Source: Dolichospermum sp. ST_sed8
GTDB taxonomy: Bacteria; Cyanobacteriota; Cyanobacteriia; Cyanobacteriales; Nostocaceae
DNA length: 58,627 bases
Direction: 5' to 3'
Assembly (NCBI GenBank): GCA_028658405.1
Contig: JAKOGY010000004.1
Span: forward strand, 1-58,627
In this document: piece after piece, positions 43,461-50,769 of the stretch
How the letters are laid out: the number at the start of each line of letters is the position of its first letter
How positions within the stretch are numbered: the stretch's first letter is position 1
Position numbers and translations under genes: made by a program
Notes under the pieces: generated by a model
What the model was told of the DNA's origin: nothing
What the model saw: the letters and a program-made list of their open reading frames with translations, nothing else
Databases searched by the model: none

Positions 43461-44102
43461 ATGCCTACTTTAAAAGTCAACCATCTTACTTCTTTAGCCA
43501 TACTTTCCTTGCTGATAAGTGGCAGTTGGATGTTTGTATGTGAATATAGTCCAATTCAGGCTCAAATACCTAATAATAGTCAAGACAACCAAAATTTTGA
43601 TCGATATTTTGTTTATGTTGATAGCAGTAATTTACAACTTTTACAGCGAGTTCGGCAAGTTGAACCTAATGCCTATATCCGCAATTATAATGGACGTAAA
43701 GTGATCCAATCTGGCGTTTTTAATGGACAATCTAATGCTCAACAGCGAGTAAAAGAGTTGGAATTTAATAGTATTACTGGCGCTCGCATTGTTAATTCTG
43801 AAAACACAGAATTAACACCTAATTATTCTGCATACAATACGCAAAACTATGCAAATAACTATCAACAGGAAAAAAGAGATTCCTATTATGTAGTTATTCC
43901 TAGTAATGCTAATAATTTACGTTCATTAGGTACAGAAATTCGCCAGAGAATTAGCATCAATATTAATGTATTTAGGAGAAATCAACCACTAGGAACGCAC
44001 ATAGCTGTAGGACCATTTAGCGATCGCTTAGAAGCAGAACAATGGAATAGCTATTTGAAAAATCTAGGTTACGGTAATGCCAGAGTTTATTATGGAAAAT
44101 AA
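43461..44102 (+). CDS. Exported SPOR-like protein
   Basis: The 213-residue protein has an N-terminal signal segment (LAILSLLISGSWMFV, cleavage possibly near IQAQ). It has two SPOR-like halves: YFVYVDSSNLQLLQRVRQVEPNAYIRNYNGRKVIQSGVFN (about 48-88) and YYVVIPSNANNLRSLGTEI...HIAVGPFSDRLEAEQWNSYLKNLGY (about 140-208). SPOR domains bind glycan-denuded peptidoglycan at division sites. The similarity is by pattern, so the domain call is moderate. The proposed location is periplasm or outer membrane. Confidence 0.7.
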   Translation: MPTLKVNHLTSLAILSLLISGSWMFVCEYSPIQAQIPNNSQDNQNFDRYFVYVDSSNLQLLQRVRQVEPNAYIRNYNGRKVIQSGVFNGQSNAQQRVKELEFNSITGARIVNSENTELTPNYSAYNTQNYANNYQQEKRDSYYVVIPSNANNLRSLGTEIRQRISININVFRRNQPLGTHIAVGPFSDRLEAEQWNSYLKNLGYGNARVYYGK

Positions 44103-44131
44103 TTCTGAACTATGATTTTTATGATTTTTAT

Positions 44132-44178
44132 GATGAAGATGATTAATTAATTTGTTAAAGCAATTAATCATCTTCATC
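44132..44178 (+). terminator. Perfect 17-bp hairpin after the SPOR-like gene
   Basis: GATGAAGATGATTAATT (44132-44148) is the exact inverse of AATTAATCATCTTCATC (44162-44178) with a 13-nt loop. It lies 30 bases after the stop codon. It has no T-run after it, so termination is a possibility rather than certain. Confidence 0.45.
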
Positions 44179-44180
44179 AA

Positions 44181-44425
44181 ATTAATCAGATAAATCATAG
44201 TTTAGAATAATTAATCAGATAAATCATAGTTCAGAATAATTAATCATCTTCATCAAATTAATCAGATAAATCATAGTTCAGAATAATTAATCAGATAAAT
44301 CATAGTTCAGAATAATTAATCAGATAAATCATAGTTCAGAATAATTAATCACAAAAATCATAGTTCAGAATAATTAATCAGATAAATCATAGTTCAGAAT
44401 AATTAATCACAAAAATCATAGTTCA
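44181..44425. repeat. 29-bp tandem repeat array, about eight units
   Basis: The unit ATTAATCAGATAAATCATAG + TTCAGAATA is repeated about eight times. One unit pair is separated by an extra 18 bases (ATTAATCATCTTCATCAA), and two units have CACAAA in place of CAGATA. The array ends 8 bases before the nnr start. The reverse-complement form (TCTGAACTATGATTTGTTTG) recurs at 58545-58627. Confidence 0.85.
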
Positions 44426-44433
44426 AACTTTTT

Positions 44434-45993
44434 ATGACAACTAAAGCAATGACTAAAGAACAATTTATTGTAACCGCAGCCCAAATGCGGGAAATAGAAA
44501 CCCGAATATTTACTGCGGGAATGCCTGTAGCTGCTTTAATGGAAAAAGTAGGAGGATTAATTTCCCAACGATTACAAGCTCTTATTTCCCCAGAACAATG
44601 TGTAGGAATATTAGTCGGTCCTGGTCATAATGGAGGAGATGCCTTAGTAATAGCCCGTGAATTGCATTTTCATGGTTATGAAGTTTGGATTTATCAACCT
44701 TTTTCTAAATTAAAAGAATTAACTTCCCAACATTTCCAATATGCAGTAAGTTTAGGGATTCCCTGTTATCAAGAAATTTCCCAATTACCAAATAGTGATT
44801 TTCTAATTGATGGTTTATTTGGATTTGGGTTAGAAAGAGAAATTACTGATTCTGTAGCTGCGGCAATTAATCATTTTAATGCTAGAAATCAGCCCATTAT
44901 TAGTATTGACATACCTTCAGGTTTGCATACAGATACAGGAGAAATTTTAGGAACAGCTATTCAGGCAAATTATACATTTTGCTTGGGTTTATGGAAACAA
45001 GGTTTATTGCAAGAACAAGCATTACCTTATATTGGTAAAGCTGAATTAATTGATTTTGATATTCCCTCTTCAGACATTCATGCTGTTTTAGGTAATATTC
45101 CCCAAATAAAACGCATTACAAAAACCACAGCATTATCTACTTTACCCTTACCCCGTTCCCTAACTACTCATAAATACAAACAAGGACATTTACTATTAAT
45201 TTGTGGTTCTCAACGTTATGCCGGTGGGGCAATTTTAACAGCTTTAGGTGCGCGAGCTTCCGGTATAGGAATGTTATCAATTGCTGTCCCAGAATCCCTG
45301 AAAATGTTGCTAGTTTCCCATTTACCAGAAGCACTAATTATAGGTTGTCCAGAAACCAAAACCGGAGCAATTGCAAACTTACCAATCGTAGGGTGTGTTA
45401 GCGACAGCGTAACGCACCTCATAGATTTAAATTCATTTACCACAATCGCGTGCGGACCCGGTTTAACAAAAGATAATATTGATCTTATTCCCGAAATAAT
45501 TAAATGTGAATGTCCTCTAATTCTTGATGCTGATGCTTTAAATATTTTGGCACAATTAGGAACTATCCCCACCTTAAAACAGCGCCAAGCAGCCACCATA
45601 CTCACACCCCATAGTGGGGAATTTCAACGGTTATTTCCGAATATTCCTCACACAGATAGAATCAAAGCAGTGCAAACAGCAGCCCAAGAAAGTGGGGCTA
45701 TAGTCCTATTGAAAGGGGCAAGAACCGCTATTTCTAATCCCCAAGGTGATATTTGGATAAATCCTGAAAGTACCCCAGCCTTAGCCCGTGGGGGCAGTGG
45801 TGATGTATTAACAGGCTTATTAGGGGGACTATTAGCGCAAATGATGAATAAAGAAATTTTTATAGAAGATATAGTAGCAACTGCGGCTTGGTGGCATTCT
45901 CAAGCAGGGATTTTAGCAGCAGAAACAAGAACAGAATTAGGAGTTGATGCTTTTACACTGACGCAATATTTACTACCAGTCCTGAAACAATAA
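44434..45993 (+). CDS. nnr: Bifunctional NAD(P)H-hydrate repair enzyme
   Basis: The 519-residue protein joins the NAD(P)HX epimerase domain (YjeF_N, about 1-230; VGPGHNGGDALVIARELHFHG, DGLFGFGLER) to the ADP-dependent NAD(P)HX dehydratase domain (YjeF_C, about 235-515; PRSLTTHKYKQGHLLLICGS, LDADALNILA, LTPHSGEFQRLF, ARGGSGDVLTG). It repairs hydrated nicotinamide cofactors. A hairpin repeat (45387-45418) is inserted in frame and encodes IVGCVSDSVTHL (about residues 318-329), extra to the usual enzyme. The start ATG follows a 29-bp repeat array with no Shine-Dalgarno sequence. Confidence 0.93.
   Translation: MTTKAMTKEQFIVTAAQMREIETRIFTAGMPVAALMEKVGGLISQRLQALISPEQCVGILVGPGHNGGDALVIARELHFHGYEVWIYQPFSKLKELTSQHFQYAVSLGIPCYQEISQLPNSDFLIDGLFGFGLEREITDSVAAAINHFNARNQPIISIDIPSGLHTDTGEILGTAIQANYTFCLGLWKQGLLQEQALPYIGKAELIDFDIPSSDIHAVLGNIPQIKRITKTTALSTLPLPRSLTTHKYKQGHLLLICGSQRYAGGAILTALGARASGIGMLSIAVPESLKMLLVSHLPEALIIGCPETKTGAIANLPIVGCVSDSVTHLIDLNSFTTIACGPGLTKDNIDLIPEIIKCECPLILDADALNILAQLGTIPTLKQRQAATILTPHSGEFQRLFPNIPHTDRIKAVQTAAQESGAIVLLKGARTAISNPQGDIWINPESTPALARGGSGDVLTGLLGGLLAQMMNKEIFIEDIVATAAWWHSQAGILAAETRTELGVDAFTLTQYLLPVLKQ
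45387..45418. repeat. Palindromic repeat translated inside nnr
   Basis: GTAGGGTGTGTTAGCGACAG with CGTAACGCACC forms an inverted repeat (GGTGTGTTA / TAACGCACC, one G-T pair). This is a common dispersed repeat of cyanobacterial intergenic DNA, here inside a coding region without breaking the frame. Confidence 0.75.
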
Positions 45994-46003
45994 TAATAAC
46001 CTA

Positions 46004-46124
46004 AGTAGTCTGTCAAATAAATTTTGACGGATAAGGGAATGAACCACGAAGGCACGAAGAACACGAAGGAAGAAGGAAAGAAGAAAAATCTATTTACCCG
46101 TCAATTAGTTCTTGACAGACTACT
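46004..46124. mobile_element. 121-bp MITE with AGTAGTCTGTCAA ends
   Basis: Left end AGTAGTCTGTCAAATAAATT and right end TTCTTGACAGACTACT, same family as 9492-9612 and 1-75, with the GAAGGAAGAAGG interior. It lies between the convergent nnr and rplL genes. Confidence 0.8.
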
Positions 46125-46214
46125 AAGTTACTAATTAGGAAAAAGGCAAAAAGTGAAAGGCAAAAGGTAAAAATTTTACCAATTACCAATTACCAATTAC
46201 CTAATAACAATTAA

Positions 46215-46601
46215 TTACTTAACTGTTACCTTACCACCAGCTTCTTCAACACGCTTCTTGATATCTTCAGCAGCTTCTTTAGTTACAGCTTCCTTAATCG
46301 CTTTAGGAGCAGCTTCTACTAAATCTTTAGCTTCTTTCAGACCTAAACCTGTGATTTCACGGACAATCTTCAAGACAGCAATCTTCTTATCTGCGGGTAC
46401 AGAATCCAAAATTGCATCAAATTCGGTCTTCTCTTCGACTACTTCAGCAGCAGCACCAGGAGCAGCCATCATCATCATGCCACCAGCAGCAGGAGCAGCA
46501 CTAACACCAAAAGCTTCTTCGATTTGCTTAACTAATTCAGAAGCTTCTAATAAAGTCAGAGATTTTAATTGTTCTAAAATTGTTTCGGTTGCAGCAGACA
46601 T
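46215..46601 (-). CDS. rplL: 50S ribosomal protein L7/L12
   Basis: The 128-residue protein forms the L7/L12 stalk that recruits translation GTPases. It has the N-terminal dimerisation part ([22 protein letters not shown]), the Ala/Gly-rich hinge ([16 protein letters not shown]) and the C-terminal domain [39 protein letters not shown]. It is last in the minus-strand cluster, 76 bases after rplJ. Confidence 0.97.
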   Translation of the reverse strand: MSAATETILEQLKSLTLLEASELVKQIEEAFGVSAAPAAGGMMMMAAPGAAAEVVEEKTEFDAILDSVPADKKIAVLKIVREITGLGLKEAKDLVEAAPKAIKEAVTKEAAEDIKKRVEEAGGKVTVK

Positions 46602-46677
46602 GGATATAACTCCTAAAGAATTTTTGATTTGTTTGGGTTAAAAGAACCCGTGAGGGTTATTTGTTACTTGTCAGTGA

Positions 46678-47247
46678 TTAATCTTCACTGACTACCGCTG
46701 ACTCAGCAGCACTTTCAGAACTATCGCTATTTTCCTTTTCAGCGACAGCTTGCAAAGCGCGAGCCAAGGAAGTGGGAACTTCGTTGATACCAACAGCCAG
46801 CTTGGTAGCCAGAGCGTTGATAGCACCAGCAATTTGAGCCATGAGTTGTTCCTTAGATGGCAAGTCTCCTAGAGCCTTGACATCAGCTTCACTCAGGACA
46901 CGACCTTCCATGACACCACCGCGAATTTCTGATTTCTTGGTGGCTTTTTGGAATGCTTGGTAAGCTTTAATCGCAGATAAATCTTCTTTAACTAGCAGAA
47001 AGGCCGAAGAACCGTTAAGTAATTCCGACATTGGCTGCCATTTTTCCTGATCCTTAATCGCAATGCCCATAAAGGTGTTTTTTGTCACCTTACAGATAGC
47101 ACCACTAGGACGGAGTTGCCGACGCAAATCTGTGATTTCAGCAACTGTTAGCCCCTGATAATCAATTACCAGTGCTAAAGTTGATTCACTCAAAGAAACT
47201 TTAAGATCAGCAACTATTTCTTTTTTGTTTTCTAACGTTCTTCCCAT
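46678..47247 (-). CDS. rplJ: 50S ribosomal protein L10
   Basis: The 189-residue stalk base protein binds 23S rRNA and L7/L12 dimers. It begins [22 protein letters not shown] and carries [23 protein letters not shown] and [11 protein letters not shown]. The C-terminal tail is Ser/Glu-rich, as in cyanobacteria. Upstream lie an L10-type leader (47492-47580) and a terminator-like hairpin (47443-47479), suggesting autoregulation by L10. Confidence 0.97.
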   Translation of the reverse strand: MGRTLENKKEIVADLKVSLSESTLALVIDYQGLTVAEITDLRRQLRPSGAICKVTKNTFMGIAIKDQEKWQPMSELLNGSSAFLLVKEDLSAIKAYQAFQKATKKSEIRGGVMEGRVLSEADVKALGDLPSKEQLMAQIAGAINALATKLAVGINEVPTSLARALQAVAEKENSDSSESAAESAVVSED

Positions 47248-47264
47248 ACTTATCTCACCTCCAA

Positions 47265-47398
47265 TGTCAGTTGTCAGTGGTCAGTTGTTAGTTGTCAGTT
47301 GTCAATTGTTAGTTGTCAGTTGTCAGTTGTCAGTTGTCAATTGTCAGTTGTCAGTTGTCAATTGTTAGTTGTCAGTTGTCAGTTGTCAGTTGTCAGTC
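47265..47398. repeat. Heptamer tandem array (TGTCAGT/TGTCAAT/TGTTAGT)
   Basis: About 19 consecutive 7-bp units, mostly TGTCAGT with TGTCAAT and TGTTAGT variants, fill the DNA between the attenuator and the rplJ start. They would be part of the rplJ leader RNA. A smaller array of the same kind occurs at 48420-48478. Confidence 0.85.
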
Positions 47399-47442
47399 TT
47401 TAATCTATTTACTGTCACCTGTCACCTTTTTGCTGACACCCG

Positions 47443-47479
47443 GAAAAAACTTAACCCCAGCTATCTTAGCCAGGGTTTC
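47443..47479 (-). terminator. Attenuator-like terminator upstream of rplJ
   Basis: On the minus strand AACCCTGGCTA..TAGCTGGGGTT forms a stem followed by AAGTTTTTT. It lies directly downstream of the L10 leader and about 195 bases before the rplJ start, the layout expected for L10-controlled transcription attenuation. Confidence 0.7.
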
Positions 47480-47491
47480 AAAGGAGTATTT

Positions 47492-47580
47492 TTAAAGCCG
47501 TAGTTATTAAACTTCAGGCGGTTAAAATTACAACCTCGGCAGGGTATTAAGCTATTAGCACCTGCTGTCTCCGGCTTTGC
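47492..47580 (-). ncRNA. Ribosomal L10 leader
   Basis: On the minus strand the sequence reads AAAGCCGGAGACAGCAGGTG, then TTAATACCCTGCCGAGG, matching the conserved core of the bacterial L10 (rplJ) leader. The outer stem AAAGCCG (47572-47578) pairs with CGGCTTT (47494-47500). L10 (or the L10-L12 complex) binds this leader to repress its own operon in other bacteria. The Rfam model was not run. Confidence 0.8.
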
Positions 47581-47646
47581 TTATTTAATTTTGGTTATTG
47601 GTAATTACTGATGATATTCATCTATTACCAATTACCCATTACCAAA

Positions 47647-48363
47647 TTACGCAGCGTCAGTCAGTTTTAAATCCCGTAGGGCGCTGATGTCAATGGCAAT
47701 TGATGGACCCATTGTTGAGGAAATATACAATGACCGCCAATAACGACCTTTAGCACCTGAAGGACGGTTACGGTCAACTGACTCTTGTAATGCCTTCAGG
47801 TTTATTAATAAATCTTCAGGTGAAAAAGCAGTCTTACCAAACATAACATGGACAATCCCAGTCCGATCAGCCCGATATTCTAATTTACCAGCTTTGAATT
47901 CAGCGATCGCACTAGCAACATCAAATGTCACTGTTCCACCCTTAGGTGAAGGCATCAAACCCCGTGGACCGAGTAATTTACCCAGCTTTGCTACCTGTGG
48001 CATCACATCTGGTGTAGCAATCAGCTTATCAAAGTCCATGAAGCCTTTCTGAATCTGTTCAATTAGTTCTTCTGAACCAGCTAAATCAGCACCAGCATTA
48101 GTTGCTTCTGTGACTTTTTCACCTCTAGCGATAACAGCTACCCGAATTATCTGTCCTGTTCCTTTGGGTAGTGCTACCGTTGTCCGCAACTGTTGGTCTG
48201 TATACTTAGGGTCAATTCCTAACCGGATATGAGCTTCAGCAGCTTCGGCAAATTTAGCGGTTGCTGTTTCTTTTAACAGAGCTAATGCTTCTAAGGGAGT
48301 ATAATCCCGATCTTCTACTTTTTCTAGTAACGCCTGTAAGCGGCGTGATACTTTTTTTGCCAT
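47647..48363 (-). CDS. rplA: 50S ribosomal protein L1
   Basis: The 238-residue L1 stalk protein shows [19 protein letters not shown], the rRNA-binding [30 protein letters not shown] region (near 130-158) and the C-terminal [17 protein letters not shown]. It directs E-site tRNA release. It lies between rplK and the L10 leader on the minus strand. Confidence 0.97.
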   Translation of the reverse strand: MAKKVSRRLQALLEKVEDRDYTPLEALALLKETATAKFAEAAEAHIRLGIDPKYTDQQLRTTVALPKGTGQIIRVAVIARGEKVTEATNAGADLAGSEELIEQIQKGFMDFDKLIATPDVMPQVAKLGKLLGPRGLMPSPKGGTVTFDVASAIAEFKAGKLEYRADRTGIVHVMFGKTAFSPEDLLINLKALQESVDRNRPSGAKGRYWRSLYISSTMGPSIAIDISALRDLKLTDAA

Positions 48364-48475
48364 TTTTTTCTCCTGGGGTGATCTCGAAGCCGTGCTTCTC
48401 CCCCGATAATTTTTTTGTTAGTAGTCAGTTGTCAGCTTTTATTTGTACTGTCACCTGTCACCTGTCAACTGTCAC

Positions 48476-48901
48476 CTATTCTGTGATAGTTACGCCCATA
48501 TTTTTAGCAGTTCCTTCCACGATATTCATGGCTGCATCAATATCATTAGCGTTGAGGTCAGGAAGCTTGGTTTGAGCAATTTCGCGTAATTGCGTTCTAC
48601 TAATGCTACCAACTTTGGTTTTGTTGGGTTCATTTGAGCCTTTTTCAATCTTCGCTGCCTTGCGAATTAACACTGATGCTGGTGGAGTTTTGAGGACAAA
48701 CGTAAAACTTCTATCTTCATAAACAGAAATTTCCACAGGTATTACCATTCCAGCTTGGTCTGCTGTTTTGGCATTGTACTCCTTGCAGAACATCATGATA
48801 TTAACACCATGTTGACCCAGTGCGGGACCAACTGGCGGTGCTGGGTTGGCTTTCCCAGCATTCAGGGCCAACTTAATGACCGCTACTACTTTCTTCGCCA
48901 T
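48476..48901 (-). CDS. rplK: 50S ribosomal protein L11
   Basis: The 141-residue protein has [38 protein letters not shown] at the start and the C-terminal rRNA-binding domain ending [14 protein letters not shown]. It forms part of the GTPase-associated centre. It is separated from nusG by only 6 bases and is almost certainly co-transcribed with it. Confidence 0.97.
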   Translation of the reverse strand: MAKKVVAVIKLALNAGKANPAPPVGPALGQHGVNIMMFCKEYNAKTADQAGMVIPVEISVYEDRSFTFVLKTPPASVLIRKAAKIEKGSNEPNKTKVGSISRTQLREIAQTKLPDLNANDIDAAMNIVEGTAKNMGVTITE

Positions 48902-48907
48902 TTGTAT

Positions 48908-49540
48908 TTAGCTCTGTTTTTTAACCTGATTAAATTCCAATTCTACTGGTGTATCTCGTCCAAAGATTGAAAGTAGAGCTTTTAGTTTACTCCGTTCTGG
49001 GGAAACTTCAATCACCTCGCCTTCAAAATCCTTAAATGGACCAGAAAGCACAACTATCTTATCACCTGTAGCCATATCAATTATGACTACTGGTTCTTGT
49101 TCCAGGGCTTGCTTGAATATGCGTTCAACTTCCGAAGGATTCAGGGGAACTGGCTTAACGTGGCCACGACCTCTGCCGCTACCGCGTTTTTGCTCTGCAC
49201 CCACAAAGTTAATGACGTGAGAGGTGTTTCTTACCACCTGCCATGTATCATCACTCATCACCATTCGTACTAACACATAACCAGGAAAAACCTTTTCTTC
49301 TGAAGGTAGACGTTTACCATCCTTACGGATTTTCACCGTTGGAGTGTGGGGAATTTCCACTTGGATGATTTTGTCAGCGACATCAAAAGTTTGGATCCGT
49401 TGCTCTAAATTTGTCTTTACCCGTTTCTCACAGCCAGAGGCTACTTGCACTGCATACCAGCGGGCTTCTTTAATCGCTGTTAAGAGTGTTTCCTCTAACT
49501 GCAACTCGGAGTTGCGCGGTTCGTCTGTTGCAGAAGTCAT
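48908..49540 (-). CDS. nusG: Transcription termination/antitermination factor NusG
   Basis: The 210-residue protein has the NGN domain (ARWYAVQVASGCEKRVKTNLEQR, VFPGYVLVRMVM) and the C-terminal KOW domain (GDKIVVLSGPFKDFEGEVIEV). It couples RNA polymerase with Rho or the ribosome. The ATG at 49540 overlaps the secE stop in a TGATG arrangement, supporting translational coupling; the frame is open 8 codons further, but the overlap start is preferred. Confidence 0.95.
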   Translation of the reverse strand: MTSATDEPRNSELQLEETLLTAIKEARWYAVQVASGCEKRVKTNLEQRIQTFDVADKIIQVEIPHTPTVKIRKDGKRLPSEEKVFPGYVLVRMVMSDDTWQVVRNTSHVINFVGAEQKRGSGRGRGHVKPVPLNPSEVERIFKQALEQEPVVIIDMATGDKIVVLSGPFKDFEGEVIEVSPERSKLKALLSIFGRDTPVELEFNQVKKQS

Positions 49541-49761
49541 CAGAACACCTGTTTTGCTGCCCAAGCGAACAATCCATCGACCAAATATATTAAAAATGCG
49601 GAGAGTGTAACCATTAATAGCACAGCGGCTGATTCACTCACCAACTGTTGCCGACTGGGCCAAATTACTTTTTCAAGTTCTTCCTTTGTTCCTTGGAAAA
49701 AATTGTTTAAGTTAAACCCATTTTCGGTTTCTGGCATTTCTGCTTCATTTTTTTTGGCCAC
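49540..49761 (-). CDS. secE: Preprotein translocase subunit SecE
   Basis: The 73-residue protein has the short single-span cyanobacterial form: a hydrophilic N-terminus, FFQGTKEELEKVIWPSRQQL and one membrane helix (AAVLLMVTLSAFLIYLVDGLF). The start is taken as GTG at 49761, giving (M)AKKNEAEMPE; the frame is open to 49794, but the added residues do not resemble SecE. Its stop overlaps the nusG start. Confidence 0.9.
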   Translation of the reverse strand: MAKKNEAEMPETENGFNLNNFFQGTKEELEKVIWPSRQQLVSESAAVLLMVTLSAFLIYLVDGLFAWAAKQVF

Positions 49762-49947
49762 AGTCGTTATACCCCCGTTTCTAAAATAGCCCAACCTTGT
49801 GATTTTATTTTCAAGGTTTACAGCTTCGGCCTCAATTAACTAGCAACATGAAAGCTATATTTTAAAAAAATTATACCCGAAATAATTAACGCTTTCTGCT
49901 ATTTTGGCAGTGACGTTATTGCTTCGGGCAATATTTTTCTTTTTTAG

Positions 49948-50020
49948 CGCGCCCTGGAGGACTTGAACCCCCGACATCAGGTTTTGGAGACCTGCGTTCT
50001 ACCAACTGAACTAAGAGCGC
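49948..50020 (-). tRNA. trnW: tRNA-Trp (CCA anticodon)
   Basis: The 73-nt minus-strand cloverleaf has acceptor GCGCTCT / AGGGCGC, D arm TTCAGTTGGTAGAA, anticodon loop TCTCCAAAA with CCA, and T arm GGGGGTTCAAGTCCTCC with discriminator G. The terminal CCA is not encoded. It lies between rplS and secE, as in other cyanobacteria. Confidence 0.95.
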
Positions 50021-50170
50021 ACAAGCTTTTCTCGTTACAGTCATTGCGCTGAACTTTTTTTAGTATAACGCAATTTCGACTCTGATTGTAACTTATTTTT
50101 TTTCTTTTGGCAAGTTAGCGGCGGATGCCGCTTGCAGACTGGGTTTTATCTGTTAATTCACCATTGGCAA

Positions 50171-50533
50171 TTACAGAGGGCGGTCAAATCTTTGTTTAAT
50201 CCGGGTTGCCTTACCGACTAAATCGCGTAGATAGTAAAGTTTAGCACGTCTAACTTTACCACGACGCAATACTTTAATGCTTTCAACTAGAGGAGAATGG
50301 AGTAAAAATACTCGTTCCACACCCACACCTTGGAAAACTTTACGGACTGTGATAGTTTCGTTGATGCCGCCATTGCGTCTAGCTATAACTACACCTTCGT
50401 AAGGTTGCACACGGAATTTAGTGCCTTCCTGAATTTTCACTCCTACCTTAACTGTGTCACCGACATAGATATCGGGTAAATCAGATTTCATCTGTTCCGC
50501 TTCAATTGAGCGGATAATCTCTTGCGCGTTCAT
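50171..50533 (-). CDS. rplS: 50S ribosomal protein L19
   Basis: The 120-residue protein is recognised by [58 protein letters not shown] and the C-terminal [24 protein letters not shown]19 sits at the 30S-50S interface. The N-terminal extension [19 protein letters not shown] is usual in cyanobacteria. Confidence 0.97.
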   Translation of the reverse strand: MNAQEIIRSIEAEQMKSDLPDIYVGDTVKVGVKIQEGTKFRVQPYEGVVIARRNGGINETITVRKVFQGVGVERVFLLHSPLVESIKVLRRGKVRRAKLYYLRDLVGKATRIKQRFDRPL

Positions 50534-50769
50534 TACTCTTTATCTTTTTTGAAAAAACTCACAATCGTCTATTATAAATCCATAATTGCCTGAGAGTTTA
50601 AAAATTTCCATTATTTAAATAAAAATTACTCTAAATAAAAATTATTTACAAATTTCCAAAACCTTTTAACTGACAACTGACAACTGACAACTGACAACTG
50701 ACCAATTAGTGTTGTAAAATAGACAGTGTAAGGATTCAGGGGGAACCAGGTAACTGGTCATAAACGCCT

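Noticed and set aside
44181-44425. CRISPR array
   Set aside because: The 29-bp units are directly adjacent with no unique spacers; it is a plain tandem repeat.
46258-46641. 127-codon plus-strand frame over rplL
   Set aside because: It is the antisense shadow of the Ala/Lys/Glu-rich L7/L12 gene.
47313-47495. 60-codon frame upstream of rplJ on the plus strand
   Set aside because: The translation is a repeat of SVVSCQLSI, simply the heptamer array read in frame.
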